Origin: Orbicella faveolata
Taxonomy: Eukaryota > Cnidaria > Anthozoa > Scleractinia > Merulinidae
Assembly (NCBI RefSeq): GCF_002042975.1
Contig: NW_018150375.1
Location: 1,526,682-1,590,681, forward strand
Length of the DNA stretch: 64,000 nucleotides
Direction of reading: 5' to 3'
A program made the translations under genes and the position numbers. This document shows positions 48,201 through 61,272 of the stretch, one piece after another (within the stretch, counting starts at the first letter, position 1; each line of letters begins with the position of its first letter). The notes beneath the pieces are model-generated. The model was not told the DNA's origin, made no database searches, and was given only the letters and a program-made list of their open reading frames with translations.

Positions 48201-50390
48201 TGGATTATACGAAGATAAAGGAGACGAATATTACTATGTCCATCCCGCCTCTCCCTTTTCTGAGGACACATCCTTTCAGGTCGTGCTCATACATGTACCA
48301 GGTGCTTCCTATGTTTAATCCATTGTCTTCTTCTTCTGTTTACAGGTTTTGCTGTTCCAGAATAAATTTTTGCAATAGTTGTGTTCTCTTGATTTACAAA
48401 CTCGTTTACCCTTCCTACGGTCCACTTGTGTACGCTCAATAATATGGTGGATTGGTGTGGTGTGGGGCAGGGACTTATGGGCTGTTTGAATTATGTTAAT
48501 TATGTTAATTGTTGAAATTTGCTTTTAATGCACTGTATTTCAGAGCAAAATAAAGTTGGCAACACATTGTTATAAATTATTCGTCTCCTTTATCTTCGTA
48601 TATACCATCTTATACTGCAGGCTGCAAGTGGCCCTAGCATACTCTGTGATTGCAAGGAACATAATTATATGCAAAGGAATATGTAACTACATGTATTCTT
48701 ATTAAGTTATTTTAAAACTATATTGGACTTCCTCTTTACTCTTACAGATAGGGTGGAGATGCAAAGTCTGATAGTGTACTAGTAGCTCAGCCAATCAGAT
48801 TGCAGCATTTGAATAAAAATATTAGTAGAATTCTATTAATAGTTATTACTGCCATCCTGAGTTGCCAGGATCAAGAAATTTGACATTACTCAACCATTCT
48901 TCCCTTGTGCGTCTCTTAGCTAAGTTGCTGACTGAGGAGTTAAAACACCCTGCCATCCCACCCTCAGCAAAAATCTCACCCAAGCAAACAAAGGCATCCC
49001 CACCAGAACGAAAGATTAAGAAGGAATATGAAGACTTTTCAGATGGTACTGATGATGCTACAGCAGATGAAATGGATCTGGAGTCAGTAGAACGTTTAGA
49101 CTCTTATAACATGGATGAAGATCAGAAAGGTACTTTGAAGAATGTTCACTTAAATGACCATCTAACCTGCGGCTTGTCTTGAGCAGAAACAGAGGGAGAA
49201 AAAAATTCTCACTTGCTATAAATTTAATGTTATGTGTTCAAATCCATTCAAAGCATAAGGATATAAATTCTATACTACAAGAATACATGTACATGTAAAG
49301 CTAAGAATGGTATTGACAATTGGAAAAGGAATTCTGAGGTTGGATTTTTTTTTTTCTGCATAGCTCTGTTTGTTTTTCATGTTCTTATGCTTTTACTTAA
49401 ATTATTTGGATTATCAAACTTTGAAGTTTTCCTTCATGTTGGGTGCTTAATAGACAATTCAGTTGAAGCCGCTATTGTTATTGTTTTAATTCCAAGCTTT
49501 TACCAATCTATGGGATCATCAGGGAATGTAAAGAAAATATTCCACTGTGCATGATATAAAAAGCGGTGTAGGTGAAACAAGTAATTAGATTATATAATAA
49601 GCACAATGAAGTAACACACAATAACATCGAAGTAAAGATCTAGGCAGTCTAGTTTAAAATAAAAGGCCTTTGAATTTGATACATTCTTCTTAGGAATGAA
49701 GTTTGAGCTTACACTTTCAGGCACAAAACACGTCAAACATTTGGTTTATGCTGCCTTATGCTTAGTTTAATACTTTATACATGCTTATGCTTGTGCTGTG
49801 GTAATCCCTATTGAGAGCAACATACAGTAACAAGCTACAACTGTCTTACAAGTACATTGTACATAAGAAGAACAAGTCTGTTCTTTGTTCTTATGCTTGT
49901 GTTTATGTTTATAAATGTACCATGTATGTTTGTATGGGCCTTTCTATACGTACATGTAGATTACTTGTATGCCTTGTGTTTATACTTTACTTTGTTAGTG
50001 AAAACTAACCCTAATGCATTTATATAAGATTCCAGTTTGTCTCTACTTACAGATCAACAATTTGCTCGCCCAGAAGACCTTCCTCTTCCAAGATTGAGTT
50101 CAACACCATCAACATCAACACCCAGAAAAAGAGTTGTTACAAGCACAGTGACAACACAACAGCAGACTAGACAAACTTACAGCAACGATACAGGGAACAG
50201 TGTGAAACAAACTGATTCTGTGGAAACTGTAGCTGTCAAGAAGAAGTCTCCACCAACCAAAGAAGAAAAAGGCATTTGTGGTCCTCACATTCAAATTTTA
50301 CTTGCCGTTGTAGTTTTTCTTGTCTTCACAATATTTTTAATTTACCATCTGATGGAAGAAATGCCCAAAAATGAGATAGAAGGAAAGTAA
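41351..50390 (+). CDS. TMPO: Thymopoietin/LAP2-like LEM-domain inner nuclear membrane protein
   Basis: Exons 41351-41563, 43450-43624, 48869-49129 and 50053-50390 join in phase (0, 1, 1) to 987 nt, 328 aa. LAP2 proteins tether chromatin to the nuclear envelope through BAF. Residues 9-48 form a LEM-like domain (LLTKERLKSAL, IPLPRAEQKKAFYVDLYLEHL), followed by an acidic Ser-rich stretch. Residues about 94-133 form the LEM domain (LSDGDLARQLKSFG, GPITDSTRPLYQKKL). The middle is a polar linker. Residues about 297-316 are a single membrane segment (IQILLAVVVFLVFTIFLIYH) with a 12-residue tail, as in LAP2-beta-type tail-anchored forms. Having both LEM-like and LEM domains separates it from emerin and MAN1. 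It is shorter than human LAP2-beta. Intron 2 (5.2 kb) contains the DIRS element. It is divergent from DNAJC2. Confidence 0.87.
43801..48651 (+). mobile_element. DIRS-type tyrosine-recombinase retrotransposon (fossil)
   Basis: It is a full-length fossil of about 4.85 kb in intron 2 of the LAP2-like gene, same strand. Parts in order: left inverted terminal repeat (about 43801-43960), gag-like region (about 43979-45132), reverse transcriptase and RNase H region (about 45147-46577; FLGFVIDS and ETDASRQGWGAF are seen), tyrosine recombinase region (about 46651-48094; HSVR motif), internal complementary region (about 48111-48229) and right inverted repeat (about 48441-48651). The internal complementary region matches both outer ends in reverse complement, the hallmark of DIRS elements. 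The two inverted repeats differ at several per cent of positions, so it is moderately old. It looks broken, with a few breaks plus a solo LTR insertion (47003-47425). Confidence 0.88.
47003..47425 (+). mobile_element. Solo LTR inserted in the DIRS element (fossil)
   Basis: This 423 bp insert begins TGTCA and ends TGACA, with an AATAAA signal at 47398-47403 close to the 3' end. It is flanked by the 5-bp direct repeat CAAGC (46998-47002 and 47426-47430). These are the marks of a solo LTR of an LTR retrotransposon or retrovirus-like element; no internal region remains. It interrupts the recombinase region of the DIRS element, so it is younger than that insertion. The assembly copy is at 53263-53685. 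Confidence 0.82.
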
Positions 50391-52205
50391 TTCATTTGTA
50401 GTGGCAAGTGCATCTAGTATAGGTTGTAATGTTCTTCCTGTTTGTTGCAAAGTGTTTGTTTAAGCACACCCTCTCGCCCTGTGCTAGGGCCTTTTTCTTC
50501 CAGACTGTTTAGCATTTTGCAGGGACTTGGTACAGATCAGTTTAAAGTATGGGAGAATAGGGAAAAAGTCTGGAAATTTCACAGATGTACATGTACAGGG
50601 CTGTGCTCCAGAAGCGTCCCGGTGCCACAGGCGACTGACTATTGCCTTTGGGTGACTGGAAAAACTTACTTTTTTTCATATAAGCTTAAGTTCTGGGTAC
50701 CCAGGATTTTATGCTTGGAACCTTTGGGCTCCTCTTAATTTTTCTTAGACCACAGCCTTGATGTATATGTACAGGGCTCAAAAAAAAAAGTGTCATCCAG
50801 TAGTTCGGAACAAGTAGATTTTTCTGCCAGGCAAGCAACTTTTCATTCTCACTTGCCCAGGCAAATCATCTGCCAACTAAATTAGAAAAAAATTAAACTT
50901 GGACTTGCCCAGGGCAAGCAAAAATTGAGAGCTGTTATCTGAAAGGTAAGCTGGAATTCAAGTATTTTTTCAAGCCCTGAATATAGCTAAAATCTCTTGG
51001 AGGTGCAAATTTTCTTGATCACTGGGTTACAGTAAACAAAGAGATGTTTTCTCAGCCAGAGAAATCAAGAAACAGTGTGTGCAAGGAAAGTCCTGTCTGA
51101 TAGTCGAGGTCCAACGGATTTTCCATTCAGGGTGGTGGATTCTGTCTGTCCTTCACTTGTCCAAAGTGCAATGAGGCTTCTTAAATCATAGATAAATCAT
51201 AGATAGAGCAACCCTGAAGATCTGTCTTCTTTGTACCCTGAAAACAGATCCTTCAGCAGTCGACTTTTTGTACTCAGCCTATTATTTACATCCCTAGAAT
51301 TAGTATCTGATTAGGGAAATTCTAAATTTCTCGCCAAAGTGATGAGTTTGTTGTTGCTGCAGATTTTCGTGGAGAGTATTGTAGATTTTCTTTCATTGTT
51401 GTCAGTGAATATCATTTTCTGCACGAGAAAATTCAAACAGTAAATAGAAAACAGTGTGAAAAGTCAGGAGAAATTCTTGATTGGCAATCATGTAACTAAT
51501 TATCGCTGGTCTGGATTCCACTGCTCGTGGAAAGTTGAGTTAAAGCACTTAGAATGGTTCCCTTGTTTTAAAATTTCAGGGTGACATGTCCTCCGTCACA
51601 CCGATACTGGCTTAAATTATAAGGGTTTTGTGAGTTAAGTTAATTATATCTACGCGACATGCATTCACCACACTTGGGGAAAATGCATTGAAATTAAGTG
51701 CAGTAGATAGTTACATGTATGGCTTAGTTATACTATAGGAAAAGAAACGTCTTGCAAAAATAATTTGTAGTCATGTCACAGGTAATTTTGCGTCCTTGTG
51801 TGCAACAAATACGTAGAGTAAGCCAATTTAGCTTTCTTTTTTTTAGGTTTGTCTCTGTTACTAGATTTAGACTTGTTTGAGAGAGGAAAAAAAAACAGAT
51901 TTTTGTACCATGGACTTTTAATTTAATGAAATCACCTTAACACTTTTTTTGAAGTATTAATGTCTTGTTTCTTTAATTATCTCTTTGTACACTATTTTTT
52001 AGCTCTTAGGATCTAGAAAATAACCAGTGTTAGAAACAAGGTTTCAATGTACATGTGTACGTGTTAACGTTCACTGAACTTTCTCTTTGTCTTCGGATTT
52101 CCTGGCCATTAGCACTGGGTGTGGCTCGCTTGTAAACGTTCGCGAGCCACGTGGTTAGAATGAGAAAAGAGACAGCAGCTTTGAACTTCGAAAAAATCCT
52201 CTTTG
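50391..52205. other. 3' flank of the LAP2-like gene
   Basis: Probably 3' UTR and intergenic sequence. No further exon is supported. A perfect 9-bp-arm hairpin (gtggctcgc / gcgagccac) lies at 52121-52150. Confidence 0.5.
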
Positions 52206-52206
52206 N

Positions 52207-54911
52207 CATTTTGCAACGGAGTGTCCACAGGGGGTCAATGGTCTCAAGGGGAATCTCTTTTCCACATAAATTGTCTCGAACTTCTGGCTGGGGCATTTGC
52301 TGTCAAGATCTTTGTGAAAGGCAAAGTTCAAATGCGAGTCCACTTGTTAATGGAGAATTTGACTGCCGCCCATTTCATAAACAAGATGGGGGCACAAAAT
52401 CCCCTGTTCTTGTATGTCTGGCATTAGATCTATGGGAGTGGTGCCTTCACCACAATATCCTCATCGAGACTCAGTATTTACCAGGGGTACTGAATATCCA
52501 AGCAAACCGAGAATCTCGAGTGTGTTTAGACCATCACGACTGGAAACTGGACCCCTTGTTGTTTGCGGATAAATCAGGTCTGGGAGCCCTTAGAGGTAGA
52601 CCTGTTTGCCTCTCGGCTCTCAACGCAACTTCCACAGTTTTACAGTTGGAGACCAGACTCTCATTCAGAGGCAGTGGATGCACTTTCTCAGGACTGGAGC
52701 AAAGTGAGGGTATATGCATTCCCTCCCTTTGCTCTAGTAGGCCACTGCCTCAGACAGTTACTAGACCAGAATGTGTCACACCTTGTTCTAGTCGCCCTGG
52801 TCTGGCAGTCTCAGCCATGGTACCCTCTGCTTCTTAAGTTGTGTGTAGCACCTCCCATTCTGTTCCCTCACTAACAGGGCCTGCTGACACGACAAGGGGA
52901 AGTCCATCCCTTGTTGAACCTTCAACCAGCAGGTTGGCTACTATCTGCCAATCATATTCAGAGGTACGCATTTCAATCAGCTCAAACCCTACTTGTTGCA
53001 GCCTGGAGGGATGGAACATCCAAGGCCTATACATCAGCTTGGCGAAGATGGGATAGCTGGTGTCGAGAACAGAAACTTAATTCGGTTCAAGCTTCTGTAG
53101 CATCCATTTTAGAGTTCCTCACTTCTGAATTTAATCTTGGGAGAGCTTATAGGACTCTTCATGTTTACCAGTCTGCCATTTCTAGTACTCACCATAAAAT
53201 TGATTCAGTTAGGGTTGGGGAACACCCCTTAGTGGTTCAACTGTTAAAGGGAACATACAAGCTGTCACTCCGACTCCCCTTGGGAGATTTTTTTGTCGGT
53301 CACATGATGTGACCATTGGACTTTAGTCGCCATGTGTTAGTCAAGTAAGCGAGTGTTTTGAATCGCAGGAGTTTGTCAAAAGTTGTTATTGTGCCGTTCG
53401 TTTAGCTCGAAGCAAACAGTTCAGTAAGTTAACATTTCGCCTTTGCTATTCAAAGAAGCATTTGGAACTTAATATCTTTTTGTAATTTTCAGAAAACCTT
53501 ACGTATACATTCATACACATATGCCTTTGATGGAAGCGAAAAGTTTTATTCAAGTTGTTGTGACTTTGTTCATTGACCGAGGTTGTGCGGTCGATGTGTG
53601 CATTTTAAGTTTGGGCCCATTGTGAACTGTGAGTTTTCGACGTTTGTTTTGAGAACAAATAAAGACAGGTACTTCGGTACTGACACAAGCTTAGACCGCC
53701 GTTACCTCAATATTCTAGTACCTGGGATGTCAGCCTTGTTGTTTCCTGTATCAGTGGTTTAGGGTTCAACGAGTCTCCCTCTCAAGGATTTATCCCAGAA
53801 ACTTGGTTTTCTCTTAGCCCTTACTGCAATGGAAAGGGTATCTGAAGTGGATTCTCATGACCTTAGGTACAGGCACTTTAACCCTGAAGGAGTGACCTTT
53901 GCACTCCCAGATTTAACAAAGAAATCTCGAGTAGGCCAGGATCTAAAAACTTCATTTCATGCTAGTTTTGAGGAAAATCCTAACCTTTGTGTGGTTGTGT
54001 CTTAGAGTTTATGAACGTTGCACTTCAGAATTCCGTCCCTTGGACCCATCAGAACCCAACAAGCTTTTGTTATCATACATTTGCCCCCACAAGCCCATTT
54101 CAGGTGCTTCCCTCAGTAGGTGGCTGAAGGATATAATCTCTTGGGCAGGTATTGATACAAGTATTTTTAAAGCTCACTCAGTTAGAGGAGCATCTGCATC
54201 AGCTGCCTATGAAAGAGGTGCTTCTTTGCAGGATATCGTAGATCTTGCTGATTGGTCAACCAACTCCACATTCAGGTGCTTTTATTACAGGCTTAAACAC
54301 AATTCTAGCATTACTAAGACATTGCTTAATGCGCAAAGTTTACCAATTCAGTGAACATGACCCCTTTGAAAACACATTGTTATATGAGGCGACTGTTCTG
54401 AAGTACAGGTATGTATAATCACAGATTATGCTAGGGCCACTTGCGGCCTGGAGTATAAGATGGATTATACGAAGATAAAGGAGACGAATATTACTATGTC
54501 CATCCCGCCTCTCCCTTTTCTGAGGACACATCCTTTCAGGTCGTGCTCATACATGTACCAGGTGCTTCCTATGTTTAATCCATTGTCTTCTTCTTCTGTT
54601 TACAGGTTTTGCTGTTCCAGAATAAATTTTTGCAATAGTTGTGTTCTCTTGATTTACAAACTCGTTTACCCTTCCTACGGTCCACTTGTGTACGCTCAAT
54701 AATATGGTGGATTGGTGTGGTGTGGGGCAGGGACTTATGGGCTGTTTGAATTATGTTAATTATGTTAATTGTTGAAATTTGCTTTTAATGCACTGTATTT
54801 CAGAGCAAAATAAAGTTGGCAACACATTGTTATAAATTATTCGTCTCCTTTATCTTCGTATATACCATCTTATACTGCAGGCTGCAAGTGGCCCTAGCAT
54901 ACTCTGTGATT
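52207..54911 (+). mobile_element. DIRS-type element, right part (assembly copy)
   Basis: Same sequence as 45947-48651, including the solo LTR (53263-53685) and the right inverted repeat. It lacks its left half because of the join at the n. Confidence 0.85.
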
Positions 54912-55128
54912 GCAAGGAACATAATTATATGCAAAGGAATATGTAACTACATGTATTCTTATTAAGTTATTTTAAAACTATATTGGACTTCCTCTTTACT
55001 CTTACAGATAGGGTGGAGATGCAAAGTCTGATAGTGTACTAGTAGCTCAGCCAATCAGATTGCAGCATTTGAATAAAAATATTAGTAGAATTCTATTAAT
55101 AGTTATTACTGCCATCCTGAGTTGCCAG

Positions 55129-56650
55129 GATCAAGAAATTTGACATTACTCAACCATTCTTCCCTTGTGCGTCTCTTAGCTAAGTTGCTGACTGAGGAGT
55201 TAAAACACCCTGCCATCCCACCCTCAGCAAAAATCTCACCCAAGCAAACAAAGGCATCCCCACCAGAACGAAAGATTAAGAAGGAATATGAAGACTTTTC
55301 AGATGGTACTGATGATGCTACAGCAGATGAAATGGATCTGGAGTCAGTAGAACGTTTAGACTCTTATAACATGGATGAAGATCAGAAAGGTACTTTGAAG
55401 AATGTTCACTTAAATGACCATCTAACCTGCGGCTTGTCTTGAGCAGAAACAGAGGGAGAAAAAAATTCTCACTTGCTATAAATTTAATGTTATGTGTTCA
55501 AATCCATTCAAAGCATAAGGATATAAATTCTATACTACAAGAATACATGTACATGTAAAGCTAAGAATGGTATTGACAATTGGAAAAGGAATTCTGAGGT
55601 TGGATTTTTTTTTTTCTGCATAGCTCTGTTTGTTTTTCATGTTCTTATGCTTTTACTTAAATTATTTGGATTATCAAACTTTGAAGTTTTCCTTCATGTT
55701 GGGTGCTTAATAGACAATTCAGTTGAAGCCGCTATTGTTATTGTTTTAATTCCAAGCTTTTACCAATCTATGGGATCATCAGGGAATGTAAAGAAAATAT
55801 TCCACTGTGCATGATATAAAAAGCGGTGTAGGTGAAACAAGTAATTAGATTATATAATAAGCACAATGAAGTAACACACAATAACATCGAAGTAAAGATC
55901 TAGGCAGTCTAGTTTAAAATAAAAGGCCTTTGAATTTGATACATTCTTCTTAGGAATGAAGTTTGAGCTTACACTTTCAGGCACAAAACACGTCAAACAT
56001 TTGGTTTATGCTGCCTTATGCTTAGTTTAATACTTTATACATGCTTATGCTTGTGCTGTGGTAATCCCTATTGAGAGCAACATACAGTAACAAGCTACAA
56101 CTGTCTTACAAGTACATTGTACATAAGAAGAACAAGTCTGTTCTTTGTTCTTATGCTTGTGTTTATGTTTATAAATGTACCATGTATGTTTGTATGGGCC
56201 TTTCTATACGTACATGTAGATTACTTGTATGCCTTGTGTTTATACTTTACTTTGTTAGTGAAAACTAACCCTAATGCATTTATATAAGATTCCAGTTTGT
56301 CTCTACTTACAGATCAACAATTTGCTCGCCCAGAAGACCTTCCTCTTCCAAGATTGAGTTCAACACCATCAACATCAACACCCAGAAAAAGAGTTGTTAC
56401 AAGCACAGTGACAACACAACAGCAGACTAGACAAACTTACAGCAACGATACAGGGAACAGTGTGAAACAAACTGATTCTGTGGAAACTGTAGCTGTCAAG
56501 AAGAAGTCTCCACCAACCAAAGAAGAAAAAGGCATTTGTGGTCCTCACATTCAAATTTTACTTGCCGTTGTAGTTTTTCTTGTCTTCACAATATTTTTAA
56601 TTTACCATCTGATGGAAGAAATGCCCAAAAATGAGATAGAAGGAAAGTAA
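55129..56650 (+). CDS. TMPO: LAP2-like protein, exons 3-4 (assembly copy)
   Basis: Exons 55129-55389 and 56313-56650 are identical to 48869-49129 and 50053-50390, including the membrane segment and stop. No exons 1-2 precede them after the join, so they are most likely the same exons assembled twice. Confidence 0.8.
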
Positions 56651-58380
56651 TTCATTTGTAGTGGCAAGTGCATCTAGTATAGGTTGTAATGTTCTTCCTG
56701 TTTGTTGCAAAGTGTTTGTTTAAGCACACCCTCTCGCCCTGTGCTAGGGCCTTTTTCTTCCAGACTGTTTAGCATTTTGCAGGGACTTGGTACAGATCAG
56801 TTTAAAGTATGGGAGAATAGGGAAAAAGTCTGGAAATTTCACAGATGTACATGTACAGGGCTGTGCTCCAGAAGCGTCCCGGTGCCACAGGCGACTGACT
56901 ATTGCCTTTGGGTGACTGGAAAAACTTACTTTTTTTCATATAAGCTTAAGTTCTGGGTACCCAGGATTTTATGCTTGGAACCTTTGGGCTCCTCTTAATT
57001 TTTCTTAGACCACAGCCTTGATGTATATGTACAGGGCTCAAAAAAAAAAGTGTCATCCAGTAGTTCGGAACAAGTAGATTTTTCTGCCAGGCAAGCAACT
57101 TTTCATTCTCACTTGCCCAGGCAAATCATCTGCCAACTAAATTAGAAAAAAATTAAACTTGGACTTGCCCAGGGCAAGCAAAAATTGAGAGCTGTTATCT
57201 GAAAGGTAAGCTGGAATTCAAGTATTTTTTCAAGCCCTGAATATAGCTAAAATCTCTTGGAGGTGCAAATTTTCTTGATCACTGGGTTACAGTAAACAAA
57301 GAGATGTTTTCTCAGCCAGAGAAATCAAGAAACAGTGTGTGCAAGGAAAGTCCTGTCTGATAGTCGAGGTCCAACGGATTTTCCATTCAGGGTGGTGGAT
57401 TCTGTCTGTCCTTCACTTGTCCAAAGTGCAATGAGGCTTCTTAAATCATAGATAAATCATAGATAGAGCAACCCTGAAGATCTGTCTTCTTTGTACCCTG
57501 AAAACAGATCCTTCAGCAGTCGACTTTTTGTACTCAGCCTATTATTTACATCCCTAGAATTAGTATCTGATTAGGGAAATTCTAAATTTCTCGCCAAAGT
57601 GATGAGTTTGTTGTTGCTGCAGATTTTCGTGGAGAGTATTGTAGATTTTCTTTCATTGTTGTCAGTGAATATCATTTTCTGCACGAGAAAATTCAAACAG
57701 TAAATAGAAAACAGTGTGAAAAGTCAGGAGAAATTCTTGATTGGCAATCATGTAACTAATTATCGCTGGTCTGGATTCCACTGCTCGTGGAAAGTTGAGT
57801 TAAAGCACTTAGAATGGTTCCCTTGTTTTAAAATTTCAGGGTGACATGTCCTCCGTCACACCGATACTGGCTTAAATTATAAGGGTTTTGTGAGTTAAGT
57901 TAATTATATCTACGCGACATGCATTCACCACACTTGGGGAAAATGCATTGAAATTAAGTGCAGTAGATAGTTACATGTATGGCTTAGTTATACTATAGGA
58001 AAAGAAACGTCTTGCAAAAATAATTTGTAGTCATGTCACAGGTAATTTTGCGTCCTTGTGTGCAACAAATACGTAGAGTAAGCCAATTTAGCTTTCTTTT
58101 TTTTAGGTTTGTCTCTGTTACTAGATTTAGACTTGTTTGAGAGAGGAAAAAAAAACAGATTTTTGTACCATGGACTTTTAATTTAATGAAATCACCTTAA
58201 CACTTTTTTTGAAGTATTAATGTCTTGTTTCTTTAATTATCTCTTTGTACACTATTTTTTAGCTCTTAGGATCTAGAAAATAACCAGTGTTAGAAACAAG
58301 GTTTCAATGTACATGTGTACGTGTTAACGTTCACTGAACTTTCTCTTTGTCTTCGGATTTCCTGGCCATTAGCACTGGGT

Positions 58381-58410
58381 GTGGCTCGCTTGTAAACGTT
58401 CGCGAGCCAC
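58381..58410. repeat. Small perfect hairpin
   Basis: gtggctcgc and gcgagccac are separated by 12 bases. It is also present at 52121-52150 in the other block copy. Confidence 0.7.
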
Positions 58411-59043
58411 GTGGTTAGAATGAGAAAAGAGACAGCAGCTTTGAACTTCGAAAAAATCCTCTTTGAGGGAATATACTGTTGTAATTTTAACTCAAGAAAC
58501 GCTTGGATTTTTCTCAACTTGGTTTATTGAGCTTTCTAGTGATGAATGCCCATTTTCAATCGTTTGGAAAAGCTTACGTTAGGCAAAGAGAAGTTACAGA
58601 TCCCTTCAGACGAAGCTAACCTGTTGCGTTTTGGTCAGTTCACTTCTTAGGACTCGAACTGTTTCCGGTGGAAAAAGTGACCAACCACAAATACGCAGCC
58701 ATCGAAAGTTGTCACGCCAGCTTGCCATCGTGACGGAAGGTCATGTTGCTTGGCAACTCCTGATGTAAGGCCTCACTAGGGGAGGGTCAATAAAGTTTTT
58801 GTATTGTATAGATGTAAACTGCCCACATTGAAAGGAGTAGCTTCAATTCAAAATAGAAACGTACTTGTTCTGCAAGATAACGTAAAGAATAGCTGATATT
58901 TTGTCCAATATTGCACAAATTAAAATATTCTTTTGCCAAAGAAGTTTGCCTCATTCACGTCTTCAAGCCTATGGTTATTTACACCATAATACTCGAGGAG
59001 TATCGACAATTTTACTTTTATTATATATACTGGCAACGGAATA

Positions 59044-59571
59044 CAGTCAACTCTGTCTTAACGGACACCTCTATAAGACGGACACCTGGTGCTGGTCCCG
59101 GCCGTTTCTCAGTCATTTTACTATAATCAAACTCTCTATAAGACGGACACCTCCATAAGACGGACAACGGACACTTTGAAATCTTCAACGGACACTTGTG
59201 AGGTGCTCAATGTGACCGCAAATTTCGATTTAGGGAAGAAAAATTCTTAAATTACCAAGTACGTGACTCTTTACAGAAAAAAACAGCCGTTCACTGTTTG
59301 GACTCTAGTTCACTCATTAACTATTGATTGTAATACGACAAGAGATTCAATTTAATAAATTTCTTTTTGTTCCAGTTTGTAGGTTTCGTTCATGTAAATA
59401 ACTTAAAACAAACTTTAAGCAGTCGCGTATTCACTGTGCACAGGTTCAGCATTATTATCTTAAAATTCCTGGGGTCATGTTACGTACGCGTCGACTCTCT
59501 ACAAGCCGGACACCTCTACGACGGACAGCTGAGGCTGGTCCCAATGGTGTCCGTCTTGAGAGAGTTGGGTG
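59044..59571. mobile_element. TA-flanked MITE with ACGGACACC ends (mariner-like)
   Basis: The left end CAGTCAACTCTGTCTTAACGG and the right end (complement CACCCAACTCTCTCAAGACGG) are inverted repeats flanked by TA (59042-59043 and 59572-59573). Internal copies of tataagacggacacc occur near both ends. It is non-coding. Confidence 0.78.
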
Positions 59572-59573
59572 TA

Positions 59574-61272
59574 TGCCCTTTTTTTATGTAGATTACACTG
59601 CACACATTTTGTTTCGAAAACCTGTGTAGAAACTTTACAGCAGAAAGGAAACTTAACGGTTTGCATTTGCGTAAATTCAGCCGCGTTTCCCCCTCTCCCC
59701 TTCCAGTCATTCCAATTTCTCCAGATTATTTGAATCAACATCACAATTATTTGCACCGTGTATTTGATTTTTCGTCTTCGAATTCGAAGCTTATAATTTT
59801 GATTTGTCAAAAAAAAAAATAAATGCCACCATTATCAGTTTGTTGACATTCACAAAATGGAAAATTAATGTTGTGATGCACGTATTTCATTTTACATCTG
59901 AAATAATCGCGACCAGTGAAAAATTAATTCTTGTTTACTACTATTACTTTGTTATAAGCGGGATTGAAATTAGGCGAGCAAGAACAGAAAGCAGGAGCCG
60001 TTGACTTCAACATTCATACATTTGCATTATGCTGCTACCGAAGAACGTGTAAAAGTTCGATGTTTGAACAAGGCTGTAACTAGTTCTCAAGACACAGTAT
60101 GTTACATTTCTTATTCGTCAAATTTTACTTCGCCAAGTCGAAACTACGGCGATTTTTCTTCAAACTGCATGTGACTAAGCTTTACTGTACGGTCGGTTGG
60201 AGCAAAATCAAAGCGCTTCGTCGAGTTTTCTATAGTGCGCAGTTGCAATTCTCATTAGGACAGTCATAAAACAAACCAAACTTTATTTGCTGAAATGGTC
60301 CAAGGCAAACGAAAAACCGACATTCTGTCAAATCTTTCTCTTTATTTTTTTTTCCTTGACATCATTCTTACAAAACCAGCCACCGCTTTACAGACAATTA
60401 GAATAGGAAGCTGAAAAAGCGGCTGTTTTACAAGGGCAACAAATATTATCACATTTTTTTATAATTATAATACCGTTTGAAATTTTGTAGCAAAAAAATT
60501 AGACGCATGTTCTTTTCAGTCATGACATATTAAAATTACTTAAATCTTTTCTTTTTCTTCCCTCTATCTATTTACATATTGTGAATATTTCCGAACGCAA
60601 ATTTTAGAGAAACTTGTTGGCATTACGATGATGCCCTAATAAACACTTTGATTTTTCGCTAGAGAGAAAATTTAACTCACTTTCAAAATGGTGAATATCA
60701 AAATTTTCGCCACGTTTATTACACCGCAAATTTCTCCTACTGCATACAGTGATGAGTATAGGATGAGAAATGTGGATTGTCGAAGAAATTTTTCCGATTC
60801 CTCGGTGGATCACGTTTACTGTAACGAATGTGTTTCAACAGTCGATGCATTAACTTGACGCTTCTCTTCAGTAGCGTGTGCTAGAGAAGCGATCGTAACA
60901 GCTAGACTAAACGGGAAAAACTTGACAGACGGAGCCGCTCCGGTAATCCCTAATTAACGAGGCCGAGACCAGAGGTATTCAGAAGTGTCTACGGTGGATA
61001 ATGGCGGTCTACGGTCGAACAGAGTGAAGAAAATGATGAGTTCACTGAAGTCGACTGAAGGATGAAGGGGGCTAATCAAACAACAGAACTTGGCGGAAGA
61101 CAAGGACAACTCCGGCAGTGTAATTTGGGGGTAGTGCAGCTGATTGTGTTACGAAATGGAGGGTGAAGGAACCGAGTCTGCACTGATTTGGGATCGGTAG
61201 AGCTGAGACAAGAGGTGGGAGCAGACCAAGACGGAGACATAAAGGCAGCGGGTAGAGAGGAAGGGGAAGCTG
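59574..61272. other. Intergenic stretch
   Basis: No exon, RNA gene or clear repeat is supported between the MITE and the candidate exon. The last 300 bases become less AT-rich and contain ggataATGGCGGtc near 60999, a YY1-like core-promoter motif. Confidence 0.4.

Larger units (their letters stand above)
45947..52205. repeat. Large near-identical block, copy 1 (offset 6260)
   Basis: This 6259 bp stretch recurs at 52207-58465, with a single n (52206) exactly between the two. It holds the right half of the DIRS element and exons 3-4 of the LAP2-like gene. No differences were noticed by eye. Confidence 0.93.
52207..58465. repeat. Large near-identical block, copy 2
   Basis: Partner of 45947-52205, starting mid-element directly after n 52206. 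Its right edge runs smoothly into unique sequence (tcctctttgaggga), so this copy probably carries the genuine downstream flank. Confidence 0.93.

Noticed and set aside
37824-48651. A single 10.8 kb DIRS element from the first left end to the right end
   Set aside because: The first left part is a block copy ending at the N gap; the full element is 43801-48651.
58290-58517. 75-codon minus-strand frame as a first exon
   Set aside because: No signal peptide, domain or partner exon; the second block copy shows the same frame without added support.
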